Assembly (NCBI GenBank): GCA_018269055.1
Contig: JAFDVI010000023.1
Coordinates: 46,261-110,260, forward strand
Origin: Acidobacteriota bacterium
Lineage (GTDB): Bacteria > Acidobacteriota > Blastocatellia > RBC074
Reading direction: 5' to 3'
Length of the DNA stretch: 64,000 bases
Shown here: positions 1 through 9,433 of the stretch, piece after piece
How positions within the stretch are numbered: position 1 is the stretch's first letter
Layout: each line of letters opens with the position of its first letter
Made by a program: the position numbers and the translations under genes
Notes under the pieces: generated by a model
Database searches by the model: none
The model's input: the letters and a program-made list of their open reading frames with translations, nothing else
What the model was told of the DNA's origin: nothing

Positions 1-372
1 GTGAAAATCTTTCGGATCATTGATCTGTGGAATGCCGTCAACCATTTTCGTCAATCCGAGCGTGCTCTGTTCCTGCAATACGACATAATCCCATTTGCCT
101 TTGGCCAATGCCGCCTGCGGCCTGCCGCCAGCCCACAACGATTTCAGCATTGCTCCGCCCGCCGTGACCATCTCCGTTTCGACGATTTGCGATGGGTTCG
201 CCGACGCCGCCAACCCGGAAAGCATCTGCGGCAGGTTGTTGAAATAAGTGTAGCTGTTGCCAAGAAACAGAATCCGCAGCTTCGCGGCAGTCGCCAGCAA
301 ATCGTTTTTGAGGGCGAAAGGCAGCAGCAATGCGCCGCTACTTTGTTTCAGAAAGCTTCTTCGATTGAGCAT
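1..372 (-). CDS. SGNH/DUF4886-like secreted hydrolase, 3' end outside window
   Basis: Only the first 124 codons are inside the window; the gene runs off the left edge. The ATG at 372 opens with a twin-arginine-like leader (NRRSFLKQ, residues 3-10) followed by a short hydrophobic stretch. Next comes LRILFLGNSYTYFNNLP, the block I (Gly-Asn-Ser) region typical of DUF4886 members of the SGNH hydrolase superfamily, and later DYVVLQEQS, which fits the following strand. Members are usually extracytoplasmic esterases or deacetylases acting on glycans. It is the last gene of a six-gene minus-strand run, 17 bases after DUF1501, so it is probably co-transcribed. The catalytic Asp/His block lies outside the window, so activity cannot be checked. 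Confidence 0.75.
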   Translation of the reverse strand, partial: MLNRRSFLKQSSGALLLPFALKNDLLATAAKLRILFLGNSYTYFNNLPQMLSGLAASANPSQIVETEMVTAGGAMLKSLWAGGRPQAALAKGKWDYVVLQEQSTLGLTKMVDGIPQINDPKDFH

Positions 373-389
373 AAAGGTCAGATCAAACT

Positions 390-1820
390 TTAAGCCAAAA
401 GTTTTTGGACAACGTTGCCGTGGACGTCGGTCAGTCGAAAATCGCGTCCCTGGAATTTGTACGTCAATTTGGTGTGGTCAATGCCCAGTAGTCGCAGCAC
501 AGTTGCTTGCAGGTCGTACACTTCCACCACGTCTTCAACGACGTTGTAACCGAGTTCGTCCGTTTGGCCGATAGTTACGCCGGGTTTGAAACCGCCTCCG
601 GCAACCCAATAGGCAAACGCGCGCGGATGATGATCGCGCCCTAGCAACTTGGAACCGGAGCGCGCTTCGTTGACGGGCGTTCGGCCGAATTCGCCACCCC
701 AGATGACAATGGTGTCCTCCAGCAACCCGCGCTGTCTCAAATCGTCCAGCAGCGCGCCAATCGGGCGATCAATTTCGCGGCACATGCGCGGCAGCTTCGT
801 GGGAATGTCCACGCCTACGCCGTTACCGTGCATATCCCAGCCCCAGTGATACAACTGCACAAAGCGCACGCCGCGTTCGACCAGTCGCCGCGCCAGCAAA
901 CAGTTATTGGCAAAGGAAGTCTGTCCCGGTTTGGTGCCGTACGCTTCGTGAACTTTCGCGGGTTCTTTGGCGATGTCGGTCAATTCGGGAACACTGGTTT
1001 GCATGCGATAGGCCATTTCGTAGGCTGCAATGCGTGTGTCAATTTCCGGGTCGCCGATGGCCTGGCGATTCATTTGGTTCAAATCGCGTATGGCGTCCAG
1101 CGATTGACGACGAACGTTGCTGCTGATGCCGTCGGGGTTCGACACAAACAGAACCGGCTCGCCTTTGGAGCGAAACTCAACGCCCTGATGCACCGTCGGC
1201 AAAAAACCGCTGCCCCAGCAGGATTTGCCGCCGTCAGGATTGTTTTCGCCGGAAAGCAACACGACGAAGGCGGGCAAATCCTTGTTTTCGCTGCCCAACC
1301 CATAACTCAGCCAAGCCCCCATGCTCGGACGACCCGGAATCTGATGACCTGTATTGAGCAGAATCTGTGCCGGCGCATGATTGAACTGCGTCGTTTTCAT
1401 CGAACGAATGATGGCGATGTCGTCCGCGTGCCGCGCCAGATGCGGAATCAGATTGCACATTTCCTGTCCCGATTTGCCGTATTTTTTGAACTCGAACGGA
1501 GTGCCGAGCAGATTGGGCGTGCCCTGGATAAAGGCAAAGCGCTCGCCTTTGATGAACTCTTCGGGGATCGGTTTGCCGTCATATTTTTGCAGCGCCGGTT
1601 TGTAATCAAACATATCCAATTGCGACGGCGCGCCCGCCATAAACAGATAAATCACCCGCTTGGCTTTGGGCGGAAAGTGCGGTCCCGGCGGGTTGACGCC
1701 AGCAAACAGTTGCTCGTTCATCAACGAAGCCAGCGCCATCGAACCGATGCCGAATCCGGCGGCTTGTTTGAAAAAGTGGCGGCGAGTTGTCTCCTGAACT
1801 TGTTCTTGATGCTTGTTCAT
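390..1820 (-). CDS. DUF1501 family secreted protein (sulfatase-like fold)
   Basis: 476 residues from the ATG at 1820, which is preceded by GAGGAAAG; the open frame extends further upstream, but only inside the preceding gene. The N-terminus carries a Tat-type leader ([20 protein letters not shown]), suggesting export of a folded protein. The body has DUF1501 hallmarks: [21 protein letters not shown] after the leader, then [21 protein letters not shown] and GRDHHP in the C-terminal half, which resemble metal-binding blocks of the alkaline phosphatase/sulfatase superfamily. In Planctomycetes and Acidobacteria DUF1501 genes normally sit beside a PSCyt1-DUF1549-DUF1553 gene; here that partner lies four genes upstream in the same run. 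Substrate unknown; the usual inference is degradation of sulfated or complex polysaccharide. The family call is firm, the role inferred. Confidence 0.9.
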   Translation of the reverse strand: MNKHQEQVQETTRRHFFKQAAGFGIGSMALASLMNEQLFAGVNPPGPHFPPKAKRVIYLFMAGAPSQLDMFDYKPALQKYDGKPIPEEFIKGERFAFIQGTPNLLGTPFEFKKYGKSGQEMCNLIPHLARHADDIAIIRSMKTTQFNHAPAQILLNTGHQIPGRPSMGAWLSYGLGSENKDLPAFVVLLSGENNPDGGKSCWGSGFLPTVHQGVEFRSKGEPVLFVSNPDGISSNVRRQSLDAIRDLNQMNRQAIGDPEIDTRIAAYEMAYRMQTSVPELTDIAKEPAKVHEAYGTKPGQTSFANNCLLARRLVERGVRFVQLYHWGWDMHGNGVGVDIPTKLPRMCREIDRPIGALLDDLRQRGLLEDTIVIWGGEFGRTPVNEARSGSKLLGRDHHPRAFAYWVAGGGFKPGVTIGQTDELGYNVVEDVVEVYDLQATVLRLLGIDHTKLTYKFQGRDFRLTDVHGNVVQKLLA

Positions 1821-1833
1821 AGCTTTCCTCGGA

Positions 1834-2517
1834 TCAATAAGGTGGATCTGCTGGGCCTTCGTATCCGCACATGCCCATTCGCGGCGAGTTGCATAGTTCA
1901 ATGGGATCGCCGTAATTGTCGTGCGGATGCTCTTCGACACAATCGTTACAAAGTGTGCCGGAAGTTTCTTCTTCAATGAAGCATTCGTTACAAAACCATG
2001 CTGCCGGTTTGCCGCACTCAATACATTCCATCTTCGGCTGCAGGTTTCTAACCAGCAAAGCGATCGGATGTTTCGTCGTAGCCTTGCCTTCGCGCACGTC
2101 GCTAACTGCAATGTGCGTTTCCGATTCCGTGCCGAAATCATAAATGTGAACGAGCTTGTCACCCGGATGAAAAACCTGCTCGGCCTTGCGGCTTTTGGGA
2201 ATTTCGTCGCTGCCCCAGCCCTTTGGCGAAAACATGCTCATATGGCCGCAGCATTCCAACCAGATGGCGCGCAGATATTCATCCAGGTCTTCCAGCGTCG
2301 CCGAGCTGCGCATTTCCAAATCAAGCCAGAAATCTTTCAAATACGCAGCTTGAATTCTCAAGTGGTAGAGATTCTCGCTTTTGTTCTTCGATGCTTCTGC
2401 TTTGGCGAGAGCTTCTCTGCGTTGCGGGCACGTGGAGAGGTGTTTTGTGACCGCGTTTTTAGCGACCTCTTGTTCACAGTAAGCGCAGATACCGTTGACG
2501 GCTTGTGTACGTGGCAT
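1834..2517 (-). CDS. pRiA4b ORF-3-like protein with zinc-finger ends
   Basis: 227 residues from an ATG at 2517 with GGAGG five bases upstream. The open frame continues 20 codons further, but that start has no ribosome site. The N-terminus holds a Cys/His cluster (CAYCEQEV...HLSTCPQR). The middle ([44 protein letters not shown]) matches the pRiA4b ORF-3/TnpR-like fold (PF07929), and the C-terminus has several CxxC pairs ([20 protein letters not shown]) that should bind zinc. The family is often mobile or defence associated and has no settled function. It is cytoplasmic by sequence, odd in an operon of secreted proteins; the 13-base gap to DUF1501 implies co-transcription. Confidence 0.75.
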   Translation of the reverse strand: MPRTQAVNGICAYCEQEVAKNAVTKHLSTCPQRREALAKAEASKNKSENLYHLRIQAAYLKDFWLDLEMRSSATLEDLDEYLRAIWLECCGHMSMFSPKGWGSDEIPKSRKAEQVFHPGDKLVHIYDFGTESETHIAVSDVREGKATTKHPIALLVRNLQPKMECIECGKPAAWFCNECFIEEETSGTLCNDCVEEHPHDNYGDPIELCNSPRMGMCGYEGPADPPY

Positions 2518-2534
2518 ATCAACCTCCAAGGTTG

Positions 2535-3902
2535 TTAGCGAATCAAATAAAACTGCGTCTGGCGCGGGCGAATCCATTGGAAGCCTTGTTCGATCATCAC
2601 AGCGTCGTCTTCAGCCATGATCGTCACTTTCTGGCCTCCCCATTCCGCGACAGGTGTCGAAGTGTTCAATTCAATCGAAGTGTATGACCCTAAGCGTAGC
2701 AATTCCTTCGGCCCATTTCCCGGTCGGCGGAAATCAATGCTGGCGCCGAGCGCGTGTCCTTGTGTGCCGACGGAATGAGAATAGATCATCGCCTCGATGC
2801 CTTCGCGTTTGCAGTCGGCCATTGTCGCTTCGTACACCTCTGAGCCGGTCATCCCGGCGCGAGCGTGTTTAAACAGAATATCTTGCAGCCGGTTGGTGTT
2901 CGCCAGCGCCTTTTTCAATCCTTCGGGCGCGTCTTTTTCGCCGGGTTTGAGCAGGTAGGCATGTTTTTGCCAGTCGGTGCTGAAGCCCATGTAGTTCAAT
3001 CCGAAATCCACGTGGATGCAATCGCCGCGTTCCAGCACCACGGCCTCGTCGGCAACGCTCAGGAATTGCTGCGTCTTGCCGGTTTCGCGATTTTGCCGCT
3101 GCACGCGCAGGTCGGGTTGAAACCAGACGCCCAGACCCAGGTTGTTGACCTGTTGCAACAACCACCAGCGAACGTCGCCGACAGTGGTTTTGCCGGGCGT
3201 GATGACTTCGCTCGAAAAGGCGCGTTGCGTCAGGATGTCGGTCAGTGTCACGGCCAACCGGTAATGTTCCAACTCGTCGGGCAAGCGCGTGTCCTGATAT
3301 TCGGTGATCAACGGAGCGGCAGAAATGAAGCGTTTGGCAAATTCTTCGCCCAACGTTTCGGTCAGATATTTATGCGCGTCGTACGTCAGCCCATTCGTTG
3401 CGCCGCGTGTTCCGCCCATATTCAAAGCGATGGTTTTGGGCTGACGCTCTTCGACCAGTTTCTTGAGTGTCGAAGCGATTTGATTGCCGGGCGGATTGAG
3501 CACTTCAAAATGATTCTTCAAGTGCTCTTCGGGATAACGAACCAGCGCAAAGCGTTCCAGTTTGTCCGTCCCCCGGTCAGCGAAAATAAAAAAGTCGCGG
3601 CGACCAACATAGGGAATCGGCGGCGCGATGTATTCGGCGATGGTGTCCGGGTGAAACTCTTCGGTTGTGACAATCCACATTGAAACACCGTTGCGCCGCA
3701 TCATCGGCAACAGCAAGGTATCCAACCGTTTTTTCAGCCATTGTTCCCGAACGGCAGTTTGTTCGCGCAACGATAACAGCTTCGGCAACGGCTCAACCTT
3801 GGAGCGTTTGACGGATTGCGCGTGAGAAGAAGGCGCAGCCATGAGCGCTCCGATGAGCGCCATGGCCGCCAGTGCGTATTTGGATGCAAAACGAAGTTGC
3901 AT
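2535..3902 (-). CDS. Secreted M24 family metallopeptidase (Xaa-Pro aminopeptidase/creatinase fold)
   Basis: 455 residues with a Sec signal peptide (AMALIGALMAAPSSHAQS, cleavage near residue 29). The pita-bread domain is in the C-terminal half: the metal-ligand Asp pair falls in CIHVDFG and GFSTDWQ (about residues 299 and 310), a His in YSHSVGTQGHALG, and Glu residues in YTSIELNT and IMAEDDAVMIEQG. This matches the Asp-Asp-His-Glu-Glu dimetal set of M24 peptidases. The N-terminal domain is creatinase-like. Export suggests a periplasmic proline- or dipeptide-directed aminopeptidase. It ends 17 bases before the zinc-finger gene and starts 5 bases after DUF1080 on the same strand, so it belongs to the run. 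Confidence 0.85.
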   Translation of the reverse strand: MQLRFASKYALAAMALIGALMAAPSSHAQSVKRSKVEPLPKLLSLREQTAVREQWLKKRLDTLLLPMMRRNGVSMWIVTTEEFHPDTIAEYIAPPIPYVGRRDFFIFADRGTDKLERFALVRYPEEHLKNHFEVLNPPGNQIASTLKKLVEERQPKTIALNMGGTRGATNGLTYDAHKYLTETLGEEFAKRFISAAPLITEYQDTRLPDELEHYRLAVTLTDILTQRAFSSEVITPGKTTVGDVRWWLLQQVNNLGLGVWFQPDLRVQRQNRETGKTQQFLSVADEAVVLERGDCIHVDFGLNYMGFSTDWQKHAYLLKPGEKDAPEGLKKALANTNRLQDILFKHARAGMTGSEVYEATMADCKREGIEAMIYSHSVGTQGHALGASIDFRRPGNGPKELLRLGSYTSIELNTSTPVAEWGGQKVTIMAEDDAVMIEQGFQWIRPRQTQFYLIR

Positions 3903-3907
3903 AGGCT

Positions 3908-4747
3908 TTATAGGGGTCGAACCCAGATGTTGCGGAAGCGAGTCGGATTGCCGTGATCCTGCAATTTCAGTGGGCCTTTCGGACCGTGCGGGATGTATTG
4001 CGGCGCGCGGTCGTGCCAGGTTTCGCCGTAAATTTGCGCGTTGTTTTGTACCAGCACGCCGTTGTGCAATACGGTCACGCGCGCCGGACGCGTGACGTTG
4101 CCAATTTCATCAAAGTGCGGCGAAAGAAAGATGATGTCGTAAGTCTGCCATTCGCCCGGTTTACGCGAAGCGTTGACCAGAGGCGCATGCTGTTTGTAAA
4201 CCGAACCGGCTTGGCCGTGGAAATAGGTCGGGTTCTGGTATGAATCCAGCACCTGAATTTCGTACCGTCCCATCAGAAACACGCCGCTGTTGCCGCGCCC
4301 CTGGCTTTCGCCTTTGACTTCGGCGGGCGTAGCCCATTCGATGTGCAACTGGCAATCGCCCCATTCCTGTTTGGTCGCGATGTCGCCCGTGCGCGGCGCA
4401 ACCTGCATATAACCACCCTGCACAGTCCATTTGGCGTCGCCGCCGTCGCGCAAGCTTTTCCACCCGGAGAGGTCTTTGCCATCGAACAAAATGATCGCGT
4501 CCGATGGCGGAGCGCCCGGCGTTGCGCCCGGCGTCACGACGACAGGTTCTTTCTTGGGGGCTTCGTGTGGCGGTTGCAGTAACCCCATTTCCACGGCTTT
4601 TTTGCGTACTTCTTCGACTTGCTGTGGCGTGTATTGCGGTTGCTGGGCTTTGGTCATGACGATTGATCCTCCCAAAACAAACAGGGCAAAGACGATCAAT
4701 ATGATTGGGTTTCGTAAAAACGGTAGCTTAGCTTTGAAATCAGTCAT
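3908..4747 (-). CDS. DUF1080 (3-keto-disaccharide hydrolase domain) protein
   Basis: 279 residues; the N-terminal hydrophobic segment ([19 protein letters not shown]) is a signal anchor or uncleaved leader. From about residue 83 the jelly-roll DUF1080 domain is clear: [54 protein letters not shown], and the terminal IRVR-type strand FRNIWVRPL. The domain is related to concanavalin-like lectins/glucanases, and several members hydrolyse or bind 3-keto sugars. It sits between the large cytochrome protein (41-base gap) and the M24 peptidase (5-base gap). The start follows GGAGAAACCCTAACA. Role in extracellular sugar processing is inferred from family and context. Confidence 0.88.
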   Translation of the reverse strand: MTDFKAKLPFLRNPIILIVFALFVLGGSIVMTKAQQPQYTPQQVEEVRKKAVEMGLLQPPHEAPKKEPVVVTPGATPGAPPSDAIILFDGKDLSGWKSLRDGGDAKWTVQGGYMQVAPRTGDIATKQEWGDCQLHIEWATPAEVKGESQGRGNSGVFLMGRYEIQVLDSYQNPTYFHGQAGSVYKQHAPLVNASRKPGEWQTYDIIFLSPHFDEIGNVTRPARVTVLHNGVLVQNNAQIYGETWHDRAPQYIPHGPKGPLKLQDHGNPTRFRNIWVRPL

Positions 4748-4788
4748 TGTTAGGGTTTCTCCTTACGGGTTTTGAAGTTTCAGTCTGA

Positions 4789-7700
4789 TTACTGCTTCGT
4801 GAGCGTTTCGTCCAGGTTCAAAAGCACGTTGGCCACCAACGTCCACGCGGCCAGTTCCGGCGCGGGAAGTTCGCGGTTTTCGCCTTTCAGTAATTTGTCT
4901 GCCGTTTGCGGCGAAGTTTTGTAATTTGCCAGTTGCTGGTCGTAAAGCGCTGTCAGCCGATCCAGTTCCGCCGCGTTGGCGTGGCGACCGGTGCAGAGGC
5001 GAAAACCGTAATCCAGTCGCGCTTTGGTGTCGCCTTCGATTTCCAGAAACATGCGTTTGGCCAACGCGCGCGCCATTTCCATCGCCGCGTCGTCGTTGAG
5101 CAGTGTCAGCGATTGCAGCGGCGTGTTGGTGCGAATGCGGCGAACGGTACATTGTTCGCGGCTGGTGGCGTCAAAGGTCATCATCGCCGGATACGGAGAC
5201 GTGCGGCGCAAAAAAGTGTACAGACCGCGGCGGTACCGGTCTTCGCCTTTGCTGACCGACCATTTTTCCGAACTGTACGGATTGCGCCAAACGCCTTCCG
5301 GTTGCGGAGGCATGACGCTGGGGCCGCCGATTTTCTGGCTGAGCAAACCGCTGGCGGCAAGCGAAAGATCGCGAATCATCTCGGCTTCGACGCGGAACCG
5401 CGGGCCACGCGCCAGTAAGCGATTATATTGATCGCGTTCCTGCAATTCCGCGCTGACTCCTGAATCCTGCCGGTATGTTGCCGAAGTCACGATCAATCGC
5501 TGAATCATTTTCTGCGACCAGTTCGCAGCTCGCGGTTCGTTGTTCGCAACTTTCTCTGGTGCTGACTGTGAACTGTGAACTGTGAACTGTGAACTTGGGT
5601 TCATGAATTCAGTTGCCAGCCAATCCAGCAACTCCGGATGCGACGGCGGAGAACCTTGTGAGCCGAAATCCTCAGCGGTTTCGACAATGCCGCGCCCGAA
5701 AAATTCTTCCCAAAACCGATTGACTGTCACGCGAGCGGTGAGCGGGTTGTTTTCATCCACCAGCCATTTTGCCAGTCCCAGTCGGTTTGTCGGCGCGCTG
5801 TCCGGCATGGGTGGCAGCGCAGCCGGAGTTCCGGCGTACACTTTTTCTCCGTGGTTATAAAATCCGCCGCGTTCGCGAACCCAAGTTGAGGGGCGATCAA
5901 AGCCGGATTTTTCCTGCAAAACCAAGGCGGTGACGATGCCCAGGCTTTTGACCGAATCCTGCAACTCCTTCAATTGGTCGCGCTCGGCTTTCAACATCGG
6001 CGTCGTGTTGCGGAACTGCGCCGACAAATCCCGCTTTTCCTTTTCGGTGCGATCCCCAACAGGTTTGGCCATCACCAACTTCAACGACGCAGGCACTCCA
6101 ATCAGCTTGAGCGGAGAATCGCTGTCGGTGACGGACAACCGCACACGGCCAATATCCTGGCACAAACCACCCGCCAGAAATTTCAACCGGATCGTCAACT
6201 CGACGGGCTTGCTGCTGGTGAATGGTTTATCCAGCGCGAACACTGCCTGGCGCATCATGCGCGTCTGGTCGTTCATGGCATTGATCAACCAACCGCGCGG
6301 ACGGTCGCTGACGGCATTCATTTCGTAATTGAAAAAGGCCTTGGTATCAATTTTGCTTAGCCCGTCGTCCCAACCGCCGTCGTTGAAGCGCAGCAGTTGG
6401 CCATCTGCGGAAACTTCAATGGTCGAAAGAATGAAGTTGCCGTACAAATCTCGGCCCGGGCCGCCACGCGGCAAACTTTTGTCCGGCATCGCTTCAATGC
6501 GCAGGGCTGACAACTTGTTGAGCGGCAACCTGGCTTTGATGATGTATTCGTCAAACTCCGGGTCTTTGCCGGAAGCGAGCAGGGATCTGTCTTCCAGTTT
6601 GGTCAGCGTTGAACCGCCAGTGGATTTGAACTCCGACGGATCGAGCGTCGTCCATTTGGACGGCTCGGCCAGAATTTCTTTTTCCCATTCAGCTTGCGCC
6701 GCATCGAGTTCCGGCGTTTGCGTCTTGAGCGTCGTTTCCAGCTTGGCAATCTGGTCGTTGAGGTCCTTGCGTTTGGATTCCTGTTCGGGCGTGGGCAATT
6801 CCAGCGTCGGTTCATAGGCTACGCTGTCAAAGGCCGCTGTGCCGCGAATCTGGTACGCCGAATTGTCGAAGAAGGCGTACAGCTTGTAATAATCGCGCTG
6901 GGTGAAAGGGTCATATTTGTGATTGTGGCATTGCGCGCAAGCCAACGTCGTTCCCAGCCAGACGGTCGCCGTCGTGTTGACGCGATCCACCATCACTTCG
7001 TAACGAGCAGCATCGGGATCAACGCCGCCTTCGGTGTTGAGTTGGGTATTGCGGTGAAACCCAGTGGCGATTTTTTGGTCAATTGTTGCGTCCGGCAGCA
7101 TATCGCCCGCAATCTGTTCAATCGTGAATTGGTCGAACGGCATATCGGCGTTGAGCGCATTGATCACCCAATCGCGGTATTTCCACATCACACGGAGGTT
7201 GTCTTTTTCGTAGCCGTTCGAGTCGGCATAGCGCGCCAAATCCAGCCAAGGACGCGCCCAGCGTTCGCCGTAATGCGGATTGCTGAGCAACCGATCCACG
7301 ACTTTTTCATAGGCGTCGGGCGATTTGTCGGCCAGGAATTCATCAATCTCTTTGACGCTCGGCGGCAGTCCGATCAAATCCAGATACACCCGACGCAGCA
7401 GCGTTTCCTTTGATGCTTCCGGCGAAGGCTTCAATCCTTCCTTGTCCAAACGCGCCAACACAAAAGCATCAATTGGATTGCGTACCCATGCCGGGTTGCT
7501 GATTTTCGGCAGGGCCGGGCGGGCAGGTTTGAGGTAAGCCCAGTGCTTGGGAATTTCAGATTTCAGATTTGAGATTTGAGAAGGATTCGCATCTGGCCAA
7601 GGCGCGCCTTGATCAATCCATTTGCGGATGAGTTCAATCTGGTCTGCTTTCAGCGCCTCGCCGCCCATCGGCATGCGCGCTTCGTCGCCTTCGCCCAGGA

Positions 7701-7995
7701 TGCGTTTGAGCAAAATGCTGGCGTTGCTGTTGCCGGGAAGGATGACTGCGCCGCTGATGCCGCCTTTCATCGCTGAGGCTTTCACGTCCAGCCGCAATTG
7801 GCCAGCAGCTTTTTTCGGGCCGTGGCATTGATAACAACTTGCGGCAAAGATCGGTTCGATGTCACGTTTGAAATCCGCTGAAGCCTGGTCAGTACCGCGC
7901 GCAGTGGCAAGCGGGTTTGGGTAAAGCACGGCAACGACTGAAACCATTGCCTGGAAGAACAGACCGGTAACAAAAAGTTTGATTGCTCGACGCAT
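4789..7995 (-). CDS. PSD1 and planctomycete cytochrome c domain protein (PSCyt1-DUF1549-DUF1553)
   Basis: 1068 residues from the ATG at 7995, preceded by GAGGCACC; upstream in-frame ATGs at 8094 and 8100 lack such a site. After a signal sequence comes a haem-binding CYQCH (residues 54-58) in the PSCyt1 domain. PSCyt2/DUF1549 follows ([55 protein letters not shown] with a second CxxCH), then PSD1/DUF1553 ([36 protein letters not shown]). Such proteins are paired with DUF1501 proteins and thought to couple extracytoplasmic catabolism to electron transfer. First gene of the operon, divergent from the esterase. Two short stretches are encoded by heptamer repeats (7553-7580 and 5521-5592), in linkers where relatives vary. 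Confidence 0.92.
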   Translation of the reverse strand: MRRAIKLFVTGLFFQAMVSVVAVLYPNPLATARGTDQASADFKRDIEPIFAASCYQCHGPKKAAGQLRLDVKASAMKGGISGAVILPGNSNASILLKRILGEGDEARMPMGGEALKADQIELIRKWIDQGAPWPDANPSQISNLKSEIPKHWAYLKPARPALPKISNPAWVRNPIDAFVLARLDKEGLKPSPEASKETLLRRVYLDLIGLPPSVKEIDEFLADKSPDAYEKVVDRLLSNPHYGERWARPWLDLARYADSNGYEKDNLRVMWKYRDWVINALNADMPFDQFTIEQIAGDMLPDATIDQKIATGFHRNTQLNTEGGVDPDAARYEVMVDRVNTTATVWLGTTLACAQCHNHKYDPFTQRDYYKLYAFFDNSAYQIRGTAAFDSVAYEPTLELPTPEQESKRKDLNDQIAKLETTLKTQTPELDAAQAEWEKEILAEPSKWTTLDPSEFKSTGGSTLTKLEDRSLLASGKDPEFDEYIIKARLPLNKLSALRIEAMPDKSLPRGGPGRDLYGNFILSTIEVSADGQLLRFNDGGWDDGLSKIDTKAFFNYEMNAVSDRPRGWLINAMNDQTRMMRQAVFALDKPFTSSKPVELTIRLKFLAGGLCQDIGRVRLSVTDSDSPLKLIGVPASLKLVMAKPVGDRTEKEKRDLSAQFRNTTPMLKAERDQLKELQDSVKSLGIVTALVLQEKSGFDRPSTWVRERGGFYNHGEKVYAGTPAALPPMPDSAPTNRLGLAKWLVDENNPLTARVTVNRFWEEFFGRGIVETAEDFGSQGSPPSHPELLDWLATEFMNPSSQFTVHSSQSAPEKVANNEPRAANWSQKMIQRLIVTSATYRQDSGVSAELQERDQYNRLLARGPRFRVEAEMIRDLSLAASGLLSQKIGGPSVMPPQPEGVWRNPYSSEKWSVSKGEDRYRRGLYTFLRRTSPYPAMMTFDATSREQCTVRRIRTNTPLQSLTLLNDDAAMEMARALAKRMFLEIEGDTKARLDYGFRLCTGRHANAAELDRLTALYDQQLANYKTSPQTADKLLKGENRELPAPELAAWTLVANVLLNLDETLTKQ
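5521..5592. repeat. Two blocks of four 7-base repeats, translated inside the PSD1 gene
   Basis: Positions 5521-5548 read as four near-identical heptamers (GTTCGCA, GCTCGCG, GTTCGTT, GTTCGCA). Positions 5565-5592 are four perfect copies of ACTGTGA. The two blocks span 72 bases, a multiple of three, and encode the low-complexity segment around FTVHSSQ...NNEPRAAN of the cytochrome protein without breaking the frame. The same 4 x 7 organisation recurs at 7553-7580. Confidence 0.85.
7553..7580. repeat. Four 7-base repeats inside the PSD1 gene
   Basis: Plus-strand ATTTCAG, ATTTCAG, ATTTGAG, ATTTGAG in perfect tandem. On the coding (minus) strand this gives the residues [10 protein letters not shown], inserted between the PSCyt1 domain and the DUF1549 start (HWAYLKP), where relatives have a short variable linker. 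Confidence 0.85.
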
Positions 7996-8195
7996 GGTGC
8001 CTCGATTGATGTTCGTGTGTAAGTTGATGAACTCGATCAGCGATTCTGACCGCGAAGGAATTGGTAAATCCAATTGACGGCCAAAAGATAGCATAGCCAT
8101 TTTGGGATGGCGAGCGGAGCATTGGGCAAACTTCGGACGCGTGCTACAGTGCCGCCGCTTCTAACATTCCACCGACATTGAAAGGAAAACCATCA

Positions 8196-9410
8196 ATGAG
8201 TTCAAGATTCGTTCTGGCCATAGCTTTGCTGTTGTCTTTGTTCTGGCTTCCGCAACAACCACCCGCTTCACTCACTCCCAAAACGCTTCAAAAAGCCCTG
8301 GCGGGAAAGCCGAAAGGAGGCGAAGCGGAAAAACTTGCCGAAGAAATTCGCGCATGGTTTGGCAAAGATGCGCTGGTGAAAGGCGCTCCGGCAAAGACGG
8401 AGGATTTGGCTGTTGCTTGGGCGATTGAAGTCGCGAATGCCAAAACGGCTCCGCGCGTGGTTTCACTGGACGGTAAGTTCGCTTTGCCGCTCATGCGCGT
8501 TGGCAACACAGATGTGTATGTTGCTGTGGCGGAATTGAAAGAAGGGCAGGCGATGCGTTGGCAATTTGAAATCGGCGACCAGAAACTGATGGCGGGCAAT
8601 GGTCAGTTGGAAGTCTATATCGCTCCGCCGGAATCCAAAAAACAGCCCGGCGTTCCCGAAGGCAAATTGATTCAAATGCCGAAATGGGAAAGCAAAATTT
8701 TCGCCGGGACGACGCGCGATTGGTGGGTTTACGTTCCCGCGCAATACAAGGCCGAAATTCCTGCTTGCGTGATGGTGTTTCAGGATGGGCAAGGAGCCAA
8801 AAACTACACGCCCGTAATTTTCGACAATATGATTGCCAAAGGCGATATGCCGGTGACGGTTGGAATTTTCATTGCTCCGGGGACGCGAGCCGACGGCAAA
8901 TCGAATCGCAGTTTTGAATATGACACGCTTTCGGATCAATACGCGCGATTTTTGCTGGAAGAGATTTTGCCGGAAGTCGAGAAAACCTATCCGCTGCGCC
9001 ACGACGCTGCCAGTCGAGCCATCGCCGGGCTGAGCAGTGGCGGCATCTGTGCCTGGACCGTTGCCTGGGAACGACCGAACGAATTCAGCAAGGTGCTGTC
9101 TTGGGTGGGCAGTTTCACCAACATCGCGCATGGGGCGACCTACCGCGAAGGCGGCCACAATTACGAAGCGATGATTCGCAAAATGCCGAAACGCCCGATT
9201 CGGATTTTCATGCAGGACGGCGAAAACGACCTGGACAATGCCAACGGCAACTGGCCGCTGGCCAACCAGACTTTGGCAAAATCGTTGGCATTTGCCGGAT
9301 ATGATTACAAATTTGTGTTCGGGAACGGATTTCACAGCGACCGTCACGGGCGTGCGGTTATGCCGGATTCGCTTCGCTGGTTATGGCGTGATTACAAAAT
9401 GGAAAAGTAA
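8196..9410 (+). CDS. Secreted esterase, enterochelin-esterase/Fes-like alpha/beta hydrolase
   Basis: 404 residues; the ATG at 8196 has AAAGGAAAA seven bases upstream, whereas the in-frame ATG at 8178 has none. A leader (FVLAIALLLSLFWLP) is followed by an N-terminal beta domain of about 150 residues and a C-terminal esterase domain: DWWVYVPAQYKAEIPACVMVFQDG, the nucleophile elbow GLSSGGICAW, an acidic residue in FMQDGENDLDN and the His in FHSDRHGRAVMP. This is the Ser-Asp-His layout of the esterase D/Fes family, which acts on siderophore, feruloyl or acetyl esters. It diverges from the PSD1 operon across about 200 bases and converges on the sensor kinase. The substrate cannot be read from sequence. 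Confidence 0.85.
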   Translation: MSSRFVLAIALLLSLFWLPQQPPASLTPKTLQKALAGKPKGGEAEKLAEEIRAWFGKDALVKGAPAKTEDLAVAWAIEVANAKTAPRVVSLDGKFALPLMRVGNTDVYVAVAELKEGQAMRWQFEIGDQKLMAGNGQLEVYIAPPESKKQPGVPEGKLIQMPKWESKIFAGTTRDWWVYVPAQYKAEIPACVMVFQDGQGAKNYTPVIFDNMIAKGDMPVTVGIFIAPGTRADGKSNRSFEYDTLSDQYARFLLEEILPEVEKTYPLRHDAASRAIAGLSSGGICAWTVAWERPNEFSKVLSWVGSFTNIAHGATYREGGHNYEAMIRKMPKRPIRIFMQDGENDLDNANGNWPLANQTLAKSLAFAGYDYKFVFGNGFHSDRHGRAVMPDSLRWLWRDYKMEK

Positions 9411-9433
9411 AACAAACAATTTCAGTCATTGGC

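Noticed and set aside
828..1979. Long plus-strand frame opposite the DUF1501 gene
   Set aside because: It is the antisense shadow of DUF1501, has no ribosome site and shows no domain pattern.
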